Below are positions 37,892 to 52,400 of a stretch of 64,000 nucleotides of DNA, one piece after another. Made by a program: the position numbers and the translations under genes. The stretch covers positions 15,977,098-16,041,097 of the forward strand of contig NC_086251.1 of NCBI RefSeq assembly GCF_021018805.1. The letters are read 5' to 3'. The notes below the pieces were generated by a model that ran no database searches, had not been told where the DNA came from, and worked only from the letters and a program-made list of their open reading frames with translations. Every line of letters starts with the position of its first letter. The first letter of the stretch is position 1. This stretch comes from Prinia subflava (lineage: Eukaryota; Chordata; Aves; Passeriformes; Cisticolidae).

Positions 37892-39164
37892 GGTTCTCCC
37901 GAGCACCAATCAACACCTTATCGTTAACATTAATCACTGGGATATCTTCTCCAAGATCAAACAAACACTTCTTGAGAACTCAAACTTTGACTTCAGAAAA
38001 CTTTCTGTGTAATAACAGATTAGATTTAAATATCAGCAACTACGTCCTTATTCAATGAATCTTATTTTAGTCATTATACGCTACGTAAGGCTACCTGAAA
38101 AGGTTTAGAAAGATTGTGAGTAAATGTGGAAAAAAAAAAAAAAATCCAGCCACCAAAATTCTGTGTTAGGCAAAGTAGTTTGTTAACATCTGTCATATGG
38201 AACCATAATCTCACTTCCATTTGGTAAGATTTTTAGATTTGCTTTGACTAACAGTATTAGCAACTAACACTACTATTTTATACATATACCAAGAGATTTT
38301 AATTTTAATATATTTATAAATATGTTTGAATCCTATTTTACTTTTAGAAGGAGGAATGGGATTATAGAGAAATTTAGTATGCAGGGTTGTGGCTACAACT
38401 AGACACTCCAAAGGAAGAAATCTGGCTTCTAGGCAGTTTTGACAAAACAATTCTCAAAAGCTCAAATACTCCAAGAATAAACAGTTGTCTGCAAACTGGT
38501 TTTAAAGCACAAGTATTTAGAGTCTCGAGATATTTTTAAAATACTGACTCTGTAATTCCAAGCCCTTTTTATTGATATACATTTCCAATTCAGCTCAACA
38601 CACTTCTCAGATGGTACAGTGCTCTATTCTTCTAAAAGTATAAGTTACTCTCTTGTATGCAATGCAAAGCTTGAAAGTAATTTGATCACGTTGCATATAA
38701 TTTACAGCTTCTGTAACCTCCACACAAAAATTTCTATTGCACATATAGTGGTGCTTGGATTTATCCCTTAAAGTAGTTGTTGGTGTAATACTGCTTTCAT
38801 CTACAAGGGTTTTTTTCTGAAGGCCTCATTGGGATCACATGAAGGTTACTGACAAGTACTTCCAAACAGTTATTTTTAGAAGTAATAATTTTGTTCCTCT
38901 GTCTTTCATTATTTGCACTGAGTTGTTTGTTTTTGCTTTTGGTTTTTTTTTTTTACATTTGATGCTATACAAACTTAGTAGGAAAGAAAAAGTCTGTATT
39001 TATAACAGCTGCATCATCTTGCAGAGATAAAATACCTACTCCAAGTCTAATCCAATCCTGTTACTTTTAACAATCTGAGTCAAAAAAAATGATGAGTTTT
39101 GCTACAGGTAAAGGGGTATATTCCATTAATGCTGGCTTCACTACTATCCTTGAGGCGGTAGGCA
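37892..39164. other. Noncoding stretch, poly-A run
   Basis: A15 at about 38130-38144 and T10-type runs near 38941. No gene or repeat family was recognised. Confidence 0.5.
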
Positions 39165-39420
39165 GCTGACATGTATTAGAGAGTGACCCACTCTGCCCCC
39201 CACTGTGTTAGAAGTCTCTCACCTCCTATAAAAGATAGCAGCTGCCCTGGCTGGTCACCAGGGCACCCTGAAGCACACAGGTCACAGCAGGACAGGGCAC
39301 AAGAGGCCGACTTCCAAACAGCCCTGCTCAGCTCTCGGGTATAACCCAAAGTCAGCACCAGGAGAGATTCCTCCTGTCAGCCACCCTTTGCACAAGGAAT
39401 GCTGCAGGCTTTAGCACTCC
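39165..39420. other. GC-richer block with TATA-like sequence
   Basis: The block is distinctly GC-richer than its flanks. It contains tataaaag at 39227-39234, followed by 'gcagctgccctggctggtca'. This could be a core promoter, part of an undetected LTR, or chance. No transcript evidence is visible. Confidence 0.2.
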
Positions 39421-42400
39421 AATCTTGCATAAAGAGGAGAGAATAGAATTAAAAATTAATTTAACATCATTCCAAGGACATACTTCAAACTGACCCAAGG
39501 CAATTAGGATAGTTACAAGTTCCATTCTATCACAGTAAAATCCAGCTATCTTGATTTTGCTGAATTTTCTTCTTGAACAGTTTCTATACAGCAATAATCC
39601 TCAGGTAACTCCCCTGTTTTTTTTTTTTTTTTTTGCCTAGGGTTTTTTTTAATGTCTGAAGGTACCTGGACACCAACTGCACAAAAAATCACTCAGTCTT
39701 CTTTCAGAAATATCTTTTCCTGAGGTAACAGTAGCAAAATCCCTTCAACAAATATTCAGTCCCCCTGCTTGTAGCAACTGAATGCAACATAACTGTAGTC
39801 CCTCACATATGGAAATAAAATATTTTGAAAAATTCTCGAAGCTATAAGTATAATGATGTTTAAGCCAGAGAAGAACAAACTTTCTAGAAGCTTAAAAAGT
39901 ATTTAATTTCTGCAACATGTAATATATGCTTAGAAATTAACATTTTTATGCACCTGAAAGACAAACTTATTTAAGGGGCTTATGCTACTACTCAGGTTAG
40001 CCACAATTCCTTATTTCCCCATGGTTCAGCAGACTCCACAGAGGGGTGGCCTGACTAGGACTGTAATCCTCCTGAGTTTTCTCTCCAGAAGTTACTTTTG
40101 AGATTCACCTGGTTTTTTCAGTTTTATCAACCTGACCAATGTACTGTGCACATGAAAAATGAGCAGCCTTTATGAACAAATTGTCACACTTCAAGTTTAG
40201 GCAGATTTTGTATTTTGTTTTGGCTAACAGAAAGAACAGCTCAATGGGACACAAGTGCTTATTTAGAAGCTGCCTTAAACTTTTAAAGCTGTCTAAATTT
40301 TAAAAAGAAAATTCCTCTCCATCCCACATTCACATGAGAGCCTCCAGTCCCAGGTCTATCAGTTTCTTGCTAATCTTTCATTTGTGCCTCAGAAAACTGT
40401 GTGAGGTCATAGCAGCCGTCCAGCTGGAAGTTGGCTGGGATCCTTTAGAGAATCCACCAAACAAGCTGAGGTAAAGTTTCTCCTTCACAGGATGGGCTGT
40501 AATACTGATACAATGATCCAGGAGTCTCCTATCATTTTACAAGTCTTGGCTTTCTCCTCCTTCAGAAGCATGAGGATGGAAGTGCTGTGGGTCAGCAAAA
40601 CACTGGACAAAACACATAACAAACTATGCAATCTAAAAAGCTCTAAGGTAGGATAGGAGGCCATGCAGAATTTCTTAAGTTTTCTGACAGAAAAACTCTT
40701 AACTTTATAATGATGTCACATAAAGTTTTGCTTTTGCTGAAAGTATATTTTCCACTGACGAAAATTTATCTGGAACTTTCCAAGAGGATCATTTTTAGGA
40801 TGTATGCCAGCACAATTTGATGTCCATGATGTCATTTGGGTTGATTAGTCCAAATGTGTCAAACAAAACTGAAAATGAATTCAGTCTCCAGAAAGAAGTG
40901 TCAGTTGCCTCCTGTAGCTAAGTCAGACTAATGTTTAGAACAAAACAAACCCACCATATGCCTCGTGTAGTTAAGATAGTAAATAAGGGCACTTGGAGCT
41001 CTGAAATTTCTCACTAGCTCCTTCATATCCTTATGCATACACCACATTGCTGTGCCAATGACTTAGTAAAGTGTTCTTTTCTTTTTTGAGATGTCATTCT
41101 CTATCTTCAGAAACATCTTTTTTGTTATCTACTACCTATTGCCCACATAAAAATGAGCATTAAAAATCAGCAGTCCTGCTCCCTCAGAGCCTGGACTCAA
41201 GATACTTGGATACAAACATTACTACTATGTTTGTATGGAAATATTTGCCTCAGTCAGTCACTAAATCCAGCAAGATTTTAAGTAAAAACCTCATTCAAAA
41301 GACACCATATCGCCCAGCTCCCATGATGGCAATGAGTTCTTTATGTTTGTTTTCATTTCTCCTCAGCAGCCAAGAAATATTTTGCTCGGAAAGTTGACAG
41401 AAACGAACACATATTGCTGCTGGAGAAGCTTGGAGCTGCATGGCAGCAAATCCATCAAGATGCACCTTGCAGCCAAACATGCTTGAATATGATTTAAAGT
41501 AATCAACTATTTTTCTCCCATTCTCCTCAGGCTTCTCTCAACTGTGAGAAACTGACTATTAGGGACACATGTCTCTAAGATCATGGAATGAGTTTCCAGC
41601 TCTGGAACTGCCAAGCAAGCCCATTTATCGCAGAAGAAAGTTGAAAGAAGGAATGCCAATAGTTTTGGGATTAAGGCAGATCAAGTTGTCCACAGCCAGG
41701 TAAAATGGCAACTATTTATTGTTGTCTCATTGTCTAAACTTACAGCAGAAGGTGTGTTCCAAGTTTCAGCTATGCAATGGAAGCTAAAGGTGACCCATGT
41801 TTGGGGTGATGCACCAAGAAGTACAGACTGCAACCTTTCACAACAAGGACCATTTTTTATACTACTAAATCACCACTACAGGTATTGTATAAACCTTAAC
41901 TGCATTTACACATGCATGTGAAGATAGTCCAAACATTTGAGAACACTTGATGATTCACACAGTACCTGTTACTGGAGCAAAGAGGGTAAGAGGATTAAAA
42001 CCTTACAGAAGGAACATTCTGAGCGAAGGGATGACTTAAGGTGATTTTTTAATGTTGAAACACCAGACATGGCATTTAGCTCCGCCTCTGTTGAAAACCA
42101 CCTCTGACATTTATAAACCTTGTAAGCTGTCACAATTTCACCTAATGCTTCACCCAATAATGAGACTTGAAGAAACATAGTGCCTTTTCCTACACATCAG
42201 AGCCGAGGCTTAAGCAGCATGGGATTTAGAGGCAAGCAGAGAGGCATGCACTGCTATTTTAGGCACTTCTTTAGTATCCAAGACACCTGCATGGGGTTAT
42301 GCAGATATAACATCAGACCCATGCCCTTCTGGAGAGGCGTCTGTAGATCAAACAAGAAAAGTTAAGTCACCAAAAATGGCACTAGGTGTTGACAATTCAA

Positions 42401-45400
42401 TCTGTTCCAGTGGAGTCTGCTTCTACAAACCCACTGAGACCACTATTAAATTCTCTGAAGTGCAAATCTTGATTTGAGTTTTGCCTTTAAATGTGAAGAG
42501 ATTTCCATGAGGATGATTGGCTGCTGCTCAGAGGAAGGTTGCTGAACCTACTTATGGGCTAAAATAAGATATCAGTTTTGCAAGTATTTTGCCAGTGCCT
42601 GGGAGGCAGAAGGACAGCTTGCTCTAGCTCTACATGCCTTGCTGTTTTCTGCAGGGATACTGTTAAATGTAGCTCTTAAAGAGCTGCCTTTATAAAAGTA
42701 CTTGGGCTTGCTGCTGGCCTAAATTGGAAGGCATTAGTGTAACACTGGACAATCATACAGTCGTCTTCTTAGTAGCAGCAGGGGAAAGGGGGAACAGGGG
42801 CTGAAGCAGAGAATACTTTGTAATGAGTCTGACCCCCAAGGGAAGCTAAAGGATGCTGGCAGCAGTGGGAGTAAGGTGGCTTCCTTCATTTTGAAGAAAC
42901 TTAAGCAGCAGTGTATGAAAAATATGGAACAAAGTTTATTCTTAAGGGAAAGCAGCACACATGCTTTATTCACAAAGCATCCATGCTTTCTGCACCATGC
43001 CAAGTTCCACATTAGCATCAGTATACCCACATGAAAGGCTCAAAGCCCCGCATTTTAATGTGACCAAAAAAACTAAGTTCAAAACTTCTCAGTTCCTCCT
43101 CTTTGGGAGGAGATTACAGGACACTAGCTGCCCAGAAAGAGGGAAGATCTCTTGAAACAGGGAAAATGTATAGTCCAGGTAAGAAATGACCATATCAGAG
43201 AGTGGTGGGAGCTGTCCTGAGGGAAAGTAGGGAGGTGTAAGGGAAAAGCTGTAGCAACACTGTGAAACATGAAGGGAGCCTGCTGACAGTGTGTGTGTAC
43301 ACAGGCCAGCTCTACCCTGACACAAGTACTTGGCAGGGTATCTGCTTACCTTTCATCTTGCAAAATCCTAGCTGAGCTTGGTTTGAGGTGCCCTGGCTTC
43401 CTGCTTGGGCACTGCACTCCCTTTGAGACCAAAGTTAAGAAACCGAGTTTTTCTGAAGATAATGGCTCATTTCACACAGTATATAAAATTCCCTCTGTTA
43501 CAGGCACTTTTTTGGAGGTGTGATAAGCCTATTCAAGATCTTCAACTGGAAGAGAAAGTTTGTGCCTAAATCTGAAGTTTAAGAGGCTCCTACAGCTTTG
43601 AACCACTTTGGAATGATTGCACAAGCCTGTCAAAACAGCAGCTGTCACAACCTTACCTGAATTTCCTGCTACTGTACCTGGTCATGGATTTTTTTCACTT
43701 GCTAGTTTTGGCTTTGTCCTTTTTCTGTGAGCACTCTTGAAGGCAGAAACAATTACACCAATTTCATGCTTACAATTGCTCTTGGGTCAAAACCATTTCA
43801 TAACAAACAATTCTCAGTGGAAATATTACTCCAGGAATAGAGCCACACAACAGATAGACATCTAAGTGACATCACTTGCATCTGCTGGAATGCCACTTTC
43901 TGGGAGGAAAAAAAAGTTCTCATAATAACAACAAATTCTAAGTGCTTTTGCAGATGTTGGCTATATCCCATTTAGCCTGAAGAAACTGAAACTTGGAAAA
44001 TTGTTTGCCTGATATTTGACAGCATCAACTTAAAAAGGAGCCAGAAAGGGACAGAAAGGACTGTACACCAGTCCGTTTGCACACAACACTAATCACACTT
44101 GACATGTTTGTTTAGAGACCTACTTGTATACCTCAGAGCTTGGCTATGCATATTTTTAAAAGTCTGAGGAATAGTTATTTGTCCATGGTACACTGGATGT
44201 GGCAGCGTGACCTGGTAAAACGCGGATAGATTTTGTTCCTCTGCACTTGTTCCAGGCCACTCTGTGCTCCAAATGCTTCGAATGAGGACGTATCCTTTCA
44301 TATCCTTTTAGTTACACAAGCAGGAGTTTCTATTTCCTTGTTTATCCTCAATGAAAGGGTGAGCAGTCAAGTCAAGCATTGGGCAATGCAGCAGATGTGC
44401 ACAAAGCACCCATCTGACAATGGCCAGGGTTCCCACTGAGACTTTTGAGTAGGGAATAATTGTATTTTCTTTCGGCATGAACTGAGGGTACAAAATCACA
44501 TTTACGTGTGCAAGCCTTTGCCCTCTCAACATGTGTTCTCAGCTGCATTTGAGTAGCTGGCGAAGGTCAGTTTGATTTTCAGTCCTAAAAGCAAAGAATG
44601 ACAGTAGGAATATGGCAGATAATAAAATTTTAAAATAAAACACTTTCTCTCCCTCCAGCTACATGTGGGTTTTATTAATTAGGATTTGCAGGGAAAAAAA
44701 TAGAAATATCCCTCAGTAATAAATAGGCTCAGGTTTTTCAAAACACAAAAAAACCCCACCCCAAAACAGCAACCAAAGAAAGCTGATACCACACAGAATT
44801 ACTCTTTTACACTACCATTTTCAAAAATCTCACAAACTGATGTAAAATATCAGAATTTAGTTTCAGGCTTATGTGATGCTTTCTTGTAACATCTCTTCCT
44901 CTGCTTTTTTGGATGCTGTTTCCCTTCCTGCAGCTAAATTATCTCTAAGCATAAAAAATTCTCAATATAATCTCCATCTGTTATGTTTTCTATCCCTGCT
45001 TTCCTTTCCTCCTTCTTTGATCTTGCTTTTTTGTCTTACCTGCCTTTCCCAATCCTTGAGTTCTCTACTACCCTTTCCGATTTGGAGTAGTGAGATTTTT
45101 TCCATTCTTTAACAGCACAACATACTTCACCTGATTCTCACCACTTGAATTGGAACTGAGTATTTTGATTTTCTACATCCTGTATAAGAATTCAGCTTTA
45201 AAACAGGAACCAAAAAACCCACAAAAGAAAGCCATGAACCACTCTGCAGATAACTGTACACACAGCACTCTGGAAATAACAAATCCTAAATTCCTCGCAT
45301 ATTTGTGACACAGCAGAGAGTGCATCTTTCAAGCTAAATGTGTGTGCTAGTTCCACATCTAAGTATCTATAGACTCAAATGCAGTATTCAAAAAAAACCA

Positions 45401-46356
45401 AAATGAAATTTGTGTGACTAAGTTCTCCAATAGAACTAGAATAAGACTAGTTTATTTGCCTTAAAATTAATAGTAAGAAATACTGTTGTTCATACTAAAC
45501 ACAGAACTTCTAACTTCCAATTGTATGCTTAATTTTTGTGCTGTTTTGATTTCTCATAATAGTTCTATAATAATATAAAATTTTTGAGAAGACAGTAGCA
45601 GATGTCCATCAGACTCCCAATTTTTTTACTTGGCAAGACCCAATCATATATCATCTTACCAAAACAGAAAGCCATAGAGTATTTATAGGTTCATAAAACA
45701 CATCAAACCCAAACCAGAGAAATAAATGTTCTTCTTGAAAAGTAGATGAGAAGACAGAGTGAAACTCCTTGATTACCCAGCTTCTATTCCCTCCCTGTAA
45801 ACTTCTTTAAAGGTCACAAATTAGATGTCTGAGATCAATCTACCAGTTTTCTGTCCTTTTAGTAAAAAATGCCCAACTCTTTAAGTACAGGGTTTTGCCT
45901 CAGGTCAGTACTAAATTGATGGTACTTCATCCAGCATTGGTCCGGCATGAAACTCTTCCCCTGCTCCCAAAGTAATGAGCTACCCCAGACTACCCTCACC
46001 CTCATTAACTGTGTTGTTAATGCTGGAAGTGTGCCCACACAAATGCAAGCAATGCTCAGTGAGATGCAGCAGCACCACCACATAATTTCAAATTATTTCT
46101 AACTGAGATTGCAAATATTTTATGCTCATTTGCAAAGGTGTGATTTGCAGGGACATTTAACTCATTAAGCAAATGTTCAGTGCAAAATAAAACAAATATT
46201 GGGGTACCTTTAAGAGCTCCCTCTGGCTCTGGACACAGTCACACCAATACTTTCCAGGAGAGCTGTTCTGATGCCAAGGTGCACTGGCTGTGCCTGTACC
46301 CTGCTCCCAAATGACCCTGCATTGTCCATTCTATGAAAGTGGCAGTTTAAGGGTTA
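39421..46356. other. Long noncoding stretch
   Basis: Mostly AT-rich. It holds T18 at 39617-39634, three nearby G4-G5 runs at about 42780-42800 and a pyrimidine-rich tract around 44990-45060. A faint MIR-like antisense hint near 43968-44010 was too weak to call. No gene or RNA was recognised. Confidence 0.5.
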
Positions 46357-46371
46357 AGCATCAGAGGGCAC
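46357..46371 (+). promoter_or_regulatory. CTCF-like motif
   Basis: agcatcagagggcac matches the AGAGGGC core of the CTCF consensus on the plus strand, with mismatches in the 5' part. It lies in a GC-richer island (about 46220-46570). Binding is not shown. Confidence 0.35.
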
Positions 46372-46463
46372 AGAACACCAGCTCCATCTCTGAGCTATGA
46401 AAGATCCCTGCATGGAGAGGGCAGTGCTACCAGCCCAGCCACCATCACAGGCACGTCCCTGTT

Positions 46464-46482
46464 TGCCACCAGAAGGCGGGAG
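46464..46482 (+). promoter_or_regulatory. CTCF-like motif
   Basis: tgccaccagaaggcgggag is a good fit to the vertebrate CTCF core (CCACCAG followed by a purine-rich GGCG block). It is on the plus strand, about 107 bp after another CTCF-like motif in the same orientation. This is the best of the three CTCF-like sites in the window. Confidence 0.45.
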
Positions 46483-49400
46483 ATCCCCCTTCTTCCCCCG
46501 TCATCTTCTAAGCTCTGCCTAGGTACAAAGGCAGTAAACAGAACCTTGCTGGGCTGGCAGGGCTAGGACGGGCCCTTTGCAGCTGCTCTCCCAGTGTCAG
46601 ACTTCATGGATTGCAAAATTAACTGAGCATACCCCCCCCATGCCATCTCTTGCTAAATCTGTAATTTGCCAGGTGCAAATTCCTTGGCATTTACAAGTCC
46701 AAACACTGTATTTTGGTCTTATCTGGAAAAGCAGGAGCAGGAACAATAGGCAAGCGTTACTAAATTGGTCTGATAATTGGGGACTGGGGGGGAAGGAGTA
46801 GGATCAGCCAAACCACAACTGTACAGAATAATGTGCCTTCTTGAATGGCCCAGAAGATCTGACAGAGATCCACACAGATAAATGTATCCTTACACTTGTA
46901 CATTGCTTTAAGACAGAAAAAGACACCCACTCCGAGAGATAGACAGAAAGACAGCAGTAACCATTAAAACTCTCAGCTAGCAAAATGCTTCTGGCAACTT
47001 CTATCCTTTGACAAAAATTGCCAAGCAGGGTGTTATGAAGCTGGTGCATTTATAAATTCAGGCAATGAATAAGAAAACTCAAATGTGAGTTAGATACACC
47101 GTGTATTTAAGGAAAAAACAACTCACAAAGACAGGGAAACCAAAGCTGATGGAAGCTGAACTGAAGTTGAATTAAGAGTGAACTCAAAGCCTCTCAGCAT
47201 GGGATGGTTTATTAGCAGCCTGAAGACAAAGGCCACAAAGCAGTTTTACTCCCTTAGAGAGAGGAGCCCTATTATGGAGCCTTTCAACTCTCCAAGAATT
47301 GCCTTTTAACTCTCCCTCCACAGTAGGACAAACAGGGGAAAGAAATTAGTCTTGGATGATGTTAGCTGTTTTGTAACTTGTAGTGCTAGTCCCACTGGAG
47401 CTCTTCTGACTCCTGTCAGATTTATCCTCTTGACATTCAAAATGGATTAACCTAAGGTATCTTTTCATAACTAATAACAATAAATAAAAAAAATCCACAT
47501 ACCATTTTCTCCTTCTGCCTCAGAAAAATGGGGATTAGTTAGATAACCAAATGATATTTCCTGGACTTTGTAGTAATCTCTCATCCACTGTCAGAGCTAC
47601 TTTTAAAGGAAATGCTACATGCTAACAGAGAATCTGCATAATCAACTACATCATGGTGCCACCTACCTACAGCACAAAAGTGTAAAAAATTCCAGAACCC
47701 CCTTGTGTTTTCAGAGACCTCTAAGTCATTGAGCCTGAAACATTATCAATAGTAAAATGCATTGGGCAGCAGTCAGTGCATCAGTATATCCAATTCAGCT
47801 CCAATTATTGCAATCTTGCCAATTATTGAATAGTCAATTATTTTTCAAGCAATCTAAGAAGAACTTGGGAAAATTATGCTGCCTTACTTTGGCTGTCTGG
47901 TGCTGCTTACTGAAGAGAATTTTCTTCTGATGTGCCAAATGGTGTCTTCCAGAAAATATCTCATCCTTAGGTCTCTTACTCTGATGACTAACACACAGCT
48001 AAATTGTATCAGCTGTTATGTTGTATTATTTTCTTACTGTAGGATTCTTTGAAAAAAAGCAGTGAGCTAAGTTGAGCATCAGTTCAGAGCAAAAATAATG
48101 AATATATTTTTTCATCTTTTCTTTTTTTGCTCCCATAAGAAATGGATATACCTTATAAAGTAGTGTATTTCAGGAGTGAATTTGCTTTGTCTAAGCAGGT
48201 GGTGCTCCAAGCAGACTTTGGCCCACACCACATGGAAAAATACATTTACTGCTGTGGAAAACAAATTTGCATGTTAGAGGGCAAAGAAAATCCACATTAC
48301 TAAGCTGCAACATAATGATCATATAAAGAGCTTGAAACTGCTCTCACAAGACAAATTTCATGATCCTGTGTCTCTGCCCTACATGAGGTGCCACATTCCT
48401 TTAGGAATATTTGCAATAAATCCCTATAATACCAGAACAAGTTTTTCGACGGTAGGGCACCAACTAAACATCTCAAAACAACCTGGTTTTTTTGCATTGT
48501 CACAATAGATTCTCATGGCGCTGACATGCAACAAAAAAATAATCTGACACAATTAAAAACCTTCACATGCAGGGCTATCTGATGAACTTTCCAACTTCCA
48601 TCACACTCCTGTTTTTACGGCATGCCAGCGCATGTACAAATGATAACTGTGGAAATAAATCAATGTAGATTTTTTCCACATGATTAGCAACTACTGGATT
48701 CAAGTAACTAACCCACTGCTCAAAGCCCATAACATCTCAGGTATCAAGACGAGTTCTAGCTCAAGACAAGCTTTTCTTACTCAAAAGAGGAGCATAAATG
48801 TTTAAGCACTGAGCAAACATACAGTGAATTTATATTTTAATAACAAATTCCAAATTTCAATAACAGTACTGAAATTCTAGAATATTTCAGCTGTCCAACT
48901 TTGAGGTGTCTGTTGCAAGAGACACCCTGAATTGCCACGCTTTCACTGTAATAAGGTGGTTGAGTTTGAGTTTTGTCAGCACTCTTAGAAGAAGGCCTGC
49001 TGAAGAACAGAAATTGAAACAGTGCAGAAAAATGTGAATGAGGGGACAATGAAAAAAAGAAAACCCTCACTCGCAAGCATTGTTTCACATTTAAAAACTA
49101 TCGTGCTAGAGGAAGAGCGAATATGAACTTTTCATCACAACCATTCATATGAAAAAAATGAATAAGCAAAAAATCAAAAATAAAAAAGAGATACTATTTA
49201 CTGAACCTTCAAGGCACAAGTCGCATTGGACACATAAGCATTTAATTGAAGAACACCCACTAGAAAGGACTCTGAGATAGTGGCACACGAAAATGAACAG
49301 GTCAAATAAATCCCATGCAATAGTCCATGGGAGTATTTCAGGTTACATAGCTGGCCCCACACCTTTTGGATTTTGCTAGCAGGGTATGAAATTTGTTTTC

Positions 49401-52400
49401 CAGCAACATCTCCTCTCAGTGTCTGATTTCTTGTCCAGTCAACACATCTGTTCACAGTTATTTTTCAGCAGCTACACAAAAAAATTAAGGATCAGTTTTG
49501 CTGATTAGAAACCCTATTTATGCTAACCTCAAGGTTTATAGCAATGATTACTGATCGAGTCTGACACTCATATTTTACAGAAGCGTTTCTTCGTTACTTT
49601 GCTGATACTTTTTCACATGCATCCATACTGTTACTTCAAAGCACACAGAAAAATCTTTTTAACAGTCTCTGTTGAACAGCTGAGCATACACTTGATGTTC
49701 TGATCTGGATTCCTTGTACAAAGTGAAGCAAAACACTGAAAATTGTGCTATTCATTTAGTCATGTACAGAAACACCCTCCAAATCATTTGTATGAGAAGT
49801 GGACAGTTTCAAAAATTCATTTTATTTCTTAAAATGTGGGGTCTTCCATTTTTATGACTTACTATAATTGCTTCTCCCTTCAAACTGGTGATTTTTTCTA
49901 GTAATGTAGCAGTGGAACTGATCAGTTAAATGAAGCATGAAGTGCAGCCTGCAGAGAGCTGGATTAAAAACTGCTGAGTTTTCAACATGATCCTTAATCA
50001 GAAAGCGTTTCTTTTAGAGGAAAGAAAATGTAAAACATAGGGGGCAGGGAGAAAAGGGGTAGGGACAGGATAATGGTGTTCTTTTAAAATAATAATGCAT
50101 TTTAATTTTTTATTTAATACATTATCCCACAGCACCACTATTCATAAACATGTACTTCTATTAATTATTATTTAAGATTACAGTCATGGCTTAATTCTGG
50201 CTTTTTCTACGTTCATACAACAACTTGTCACACAGGGTGCTCACAAGAGTTTCACAAGAAAAATAATTTAACACCAGTAGCAGCCTCAGCCTGTTTTTAC
50301 CCATTCTAATTATAGTCATCATACACTCTCACAGATGTGACATCACAAGATGCTAAATTCACAATGTGTATTTTAGTTTTGGATTGCCCTGGAATGAACA
50401 ACCTTAAAGGATCAGGAGGCATCTGTAAACTGTGCCTTGTGCACAGATGAATAAAGTCCATTTCTTGAATAGCTGGCAGAGTGCAAAGAAAGGGACAAGG
50501 AATGAAATGAAGAAGAAAAGAGAGAGGAAATGTCATGTTGCTTGCCCACAAGTGCTGCCAAATGGACAAACTTGAAGGGCAATCCATTTCCCCAGTTAAT
50601 GCTGACGCCATTTTCACTACTCCTGAGCTCCTTTTTCCTTTTGTTAATCCTGTGCCTTGCAAGGTTCATTAACCCTATTTACACAGAAAAGTTGGGTCAG
50701 TCTGACATGCTAACAAAGTGCACCTCTATCTGCACATACACATATATACACGTCAGTTTCTTCTTAACAAACTTTCCAACTAGAAACCCCAAACGTGTAT
50801 GGGGCGTATGGGGATTTTACTCCTCACTTCATATTAAAAAAAAAAAAAAATCTAGCAAACACAGTACTTAGTTTTACAGAGAGCACTAAGCAAGAAGGAC
50901 AAATCCACAAGAAACTTTTCACTAATACTTGGTTCCTTCCTCTCTAAGGTTTTTGAGGAGCAGCATGTTACTCTAACAGAATGGCAGCTACATGTGGACC
51001 AAAACACCACCTCATCCAAGGGGGCCTTTGAGCACAGTGTTAAATCCAAAGACCAATACAATCCCAAAGTAAACACTGAGCTGTGATTTGCTGGTTTACC
51101 TGGGGCAGAAATGGGATGCTGCAGCCATTTTCAAGTTTAATGCTCCTAAACCAGTACTGGTGGACGAATCTGGACCACTTGTTTTGAACATCTCTCATTT
51201 AATACAAGTGTGAAAGCCTGAGATAACCTCAAGCAAACCCCTGACTTAAAAAGAGATTTCTCCCTCATGGGCTGTACTGCACCACATGTAATCCTGTTTA
51301 TTATAAGGGCACTTGGTTGGTGCCTTCCACTGGGTCTGGAAGAGCTTCGTGGACATCTGATGAGAGAACTGTGCACAAACAGAAAGAGATGCATCTCAGG
51401 TCTAAACAGACTTTAAATTGCAGATCTTAACACTTGTGGCTTGAGAGAGGGTTAAAATTCAGAGGTCTACCTCTCAGGAAGCACCATGAAAAAAAAAGGA
51501 TACAAAGCAGCTCCCCAAGCAGAGAAGCAACTTTCCCTGTAAAGTAGAAAGGTAGCACTGCCTTTTTATTCGAAAAACAGAATGTTTTTTCATTCATTTT
51601 CCTGACAGAATTGTCCTTTTTTTTACACAGAGACTAGAAGCAATCTGATTGATAGCTCTATCCATGTGTCTGCAGCACTCTTACAAGCCTGTCTGGTAAT
51701 CCAAAACTAGCCTGCAGTAGCACTGTTGTGATCAACACACATTTATCAGAGCTACAAATGAGAAATTCCTAATGCAAACTTTTATTAATCAAAATTCCAG
51801 TTTTATGTGATTTGCAGGCTTCTTTGTGTGGTAAACTAACCCTACCATGATTTTAAACAATCCAAAGGCTGCTGAACAAGAGCTGGGTCTCAGGAGTTCT
51901 GCTGCCCAATGCTGTACACACAGAGTGTCACACGGAAAGTGCCAGGTGTTTTTTTGGAAGTCCCTTTCCCACTGCTCATTCAATAGCTTGTGGTTACACA
52001 GTAATACACAGAACAACTGCACCTGAATGTCAGCACAGCAACAGCCTCAGTGTTTATTCAGCAAGCCCTCCACATTGAATTACCTTAGCCCAGTAAGGAG
52101 CCTATTGGTAGTCTGCAGAAAGGTATTCAAAGCATCCACAGAAATCCCATTTATGACCTCGCAATAATGCTGTCTGTATGTCTTGATCTTGCCAAAGTTC
52201 ACTTGTGTTTACAGGAAGAAAACTGCCGTCCAATAATACCTTGTCTGCTCCATTATGACAAAGAGAGAAAAGAATAGGACATTGATAGGCAGAACAGGTA
52301 CAATGCTGCTCCACATCAGCTTTGTTTTAATTAAGTCAGCTATGATCTCACGGCAGGATAATTTTTTAATGTTGGTGTTTAGGAGAAAGGCTTACATTGA

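Noticed and set aside
42780..42810. G-quadruplex candidate
   Set aside because: Only three G runs of four or more are close together; a fourth is missing.
43955..44020. Possible antisense MIR fragment ('gaagaaactgaaacttgg')
   Set aside because: Match too short and diverged to separate from chance without a profile search.
50306..50871. Overlapping 113-118 codon frames on both strands
   Set aside because: No domain, conflicting strands, and one runs into an A15 tract.
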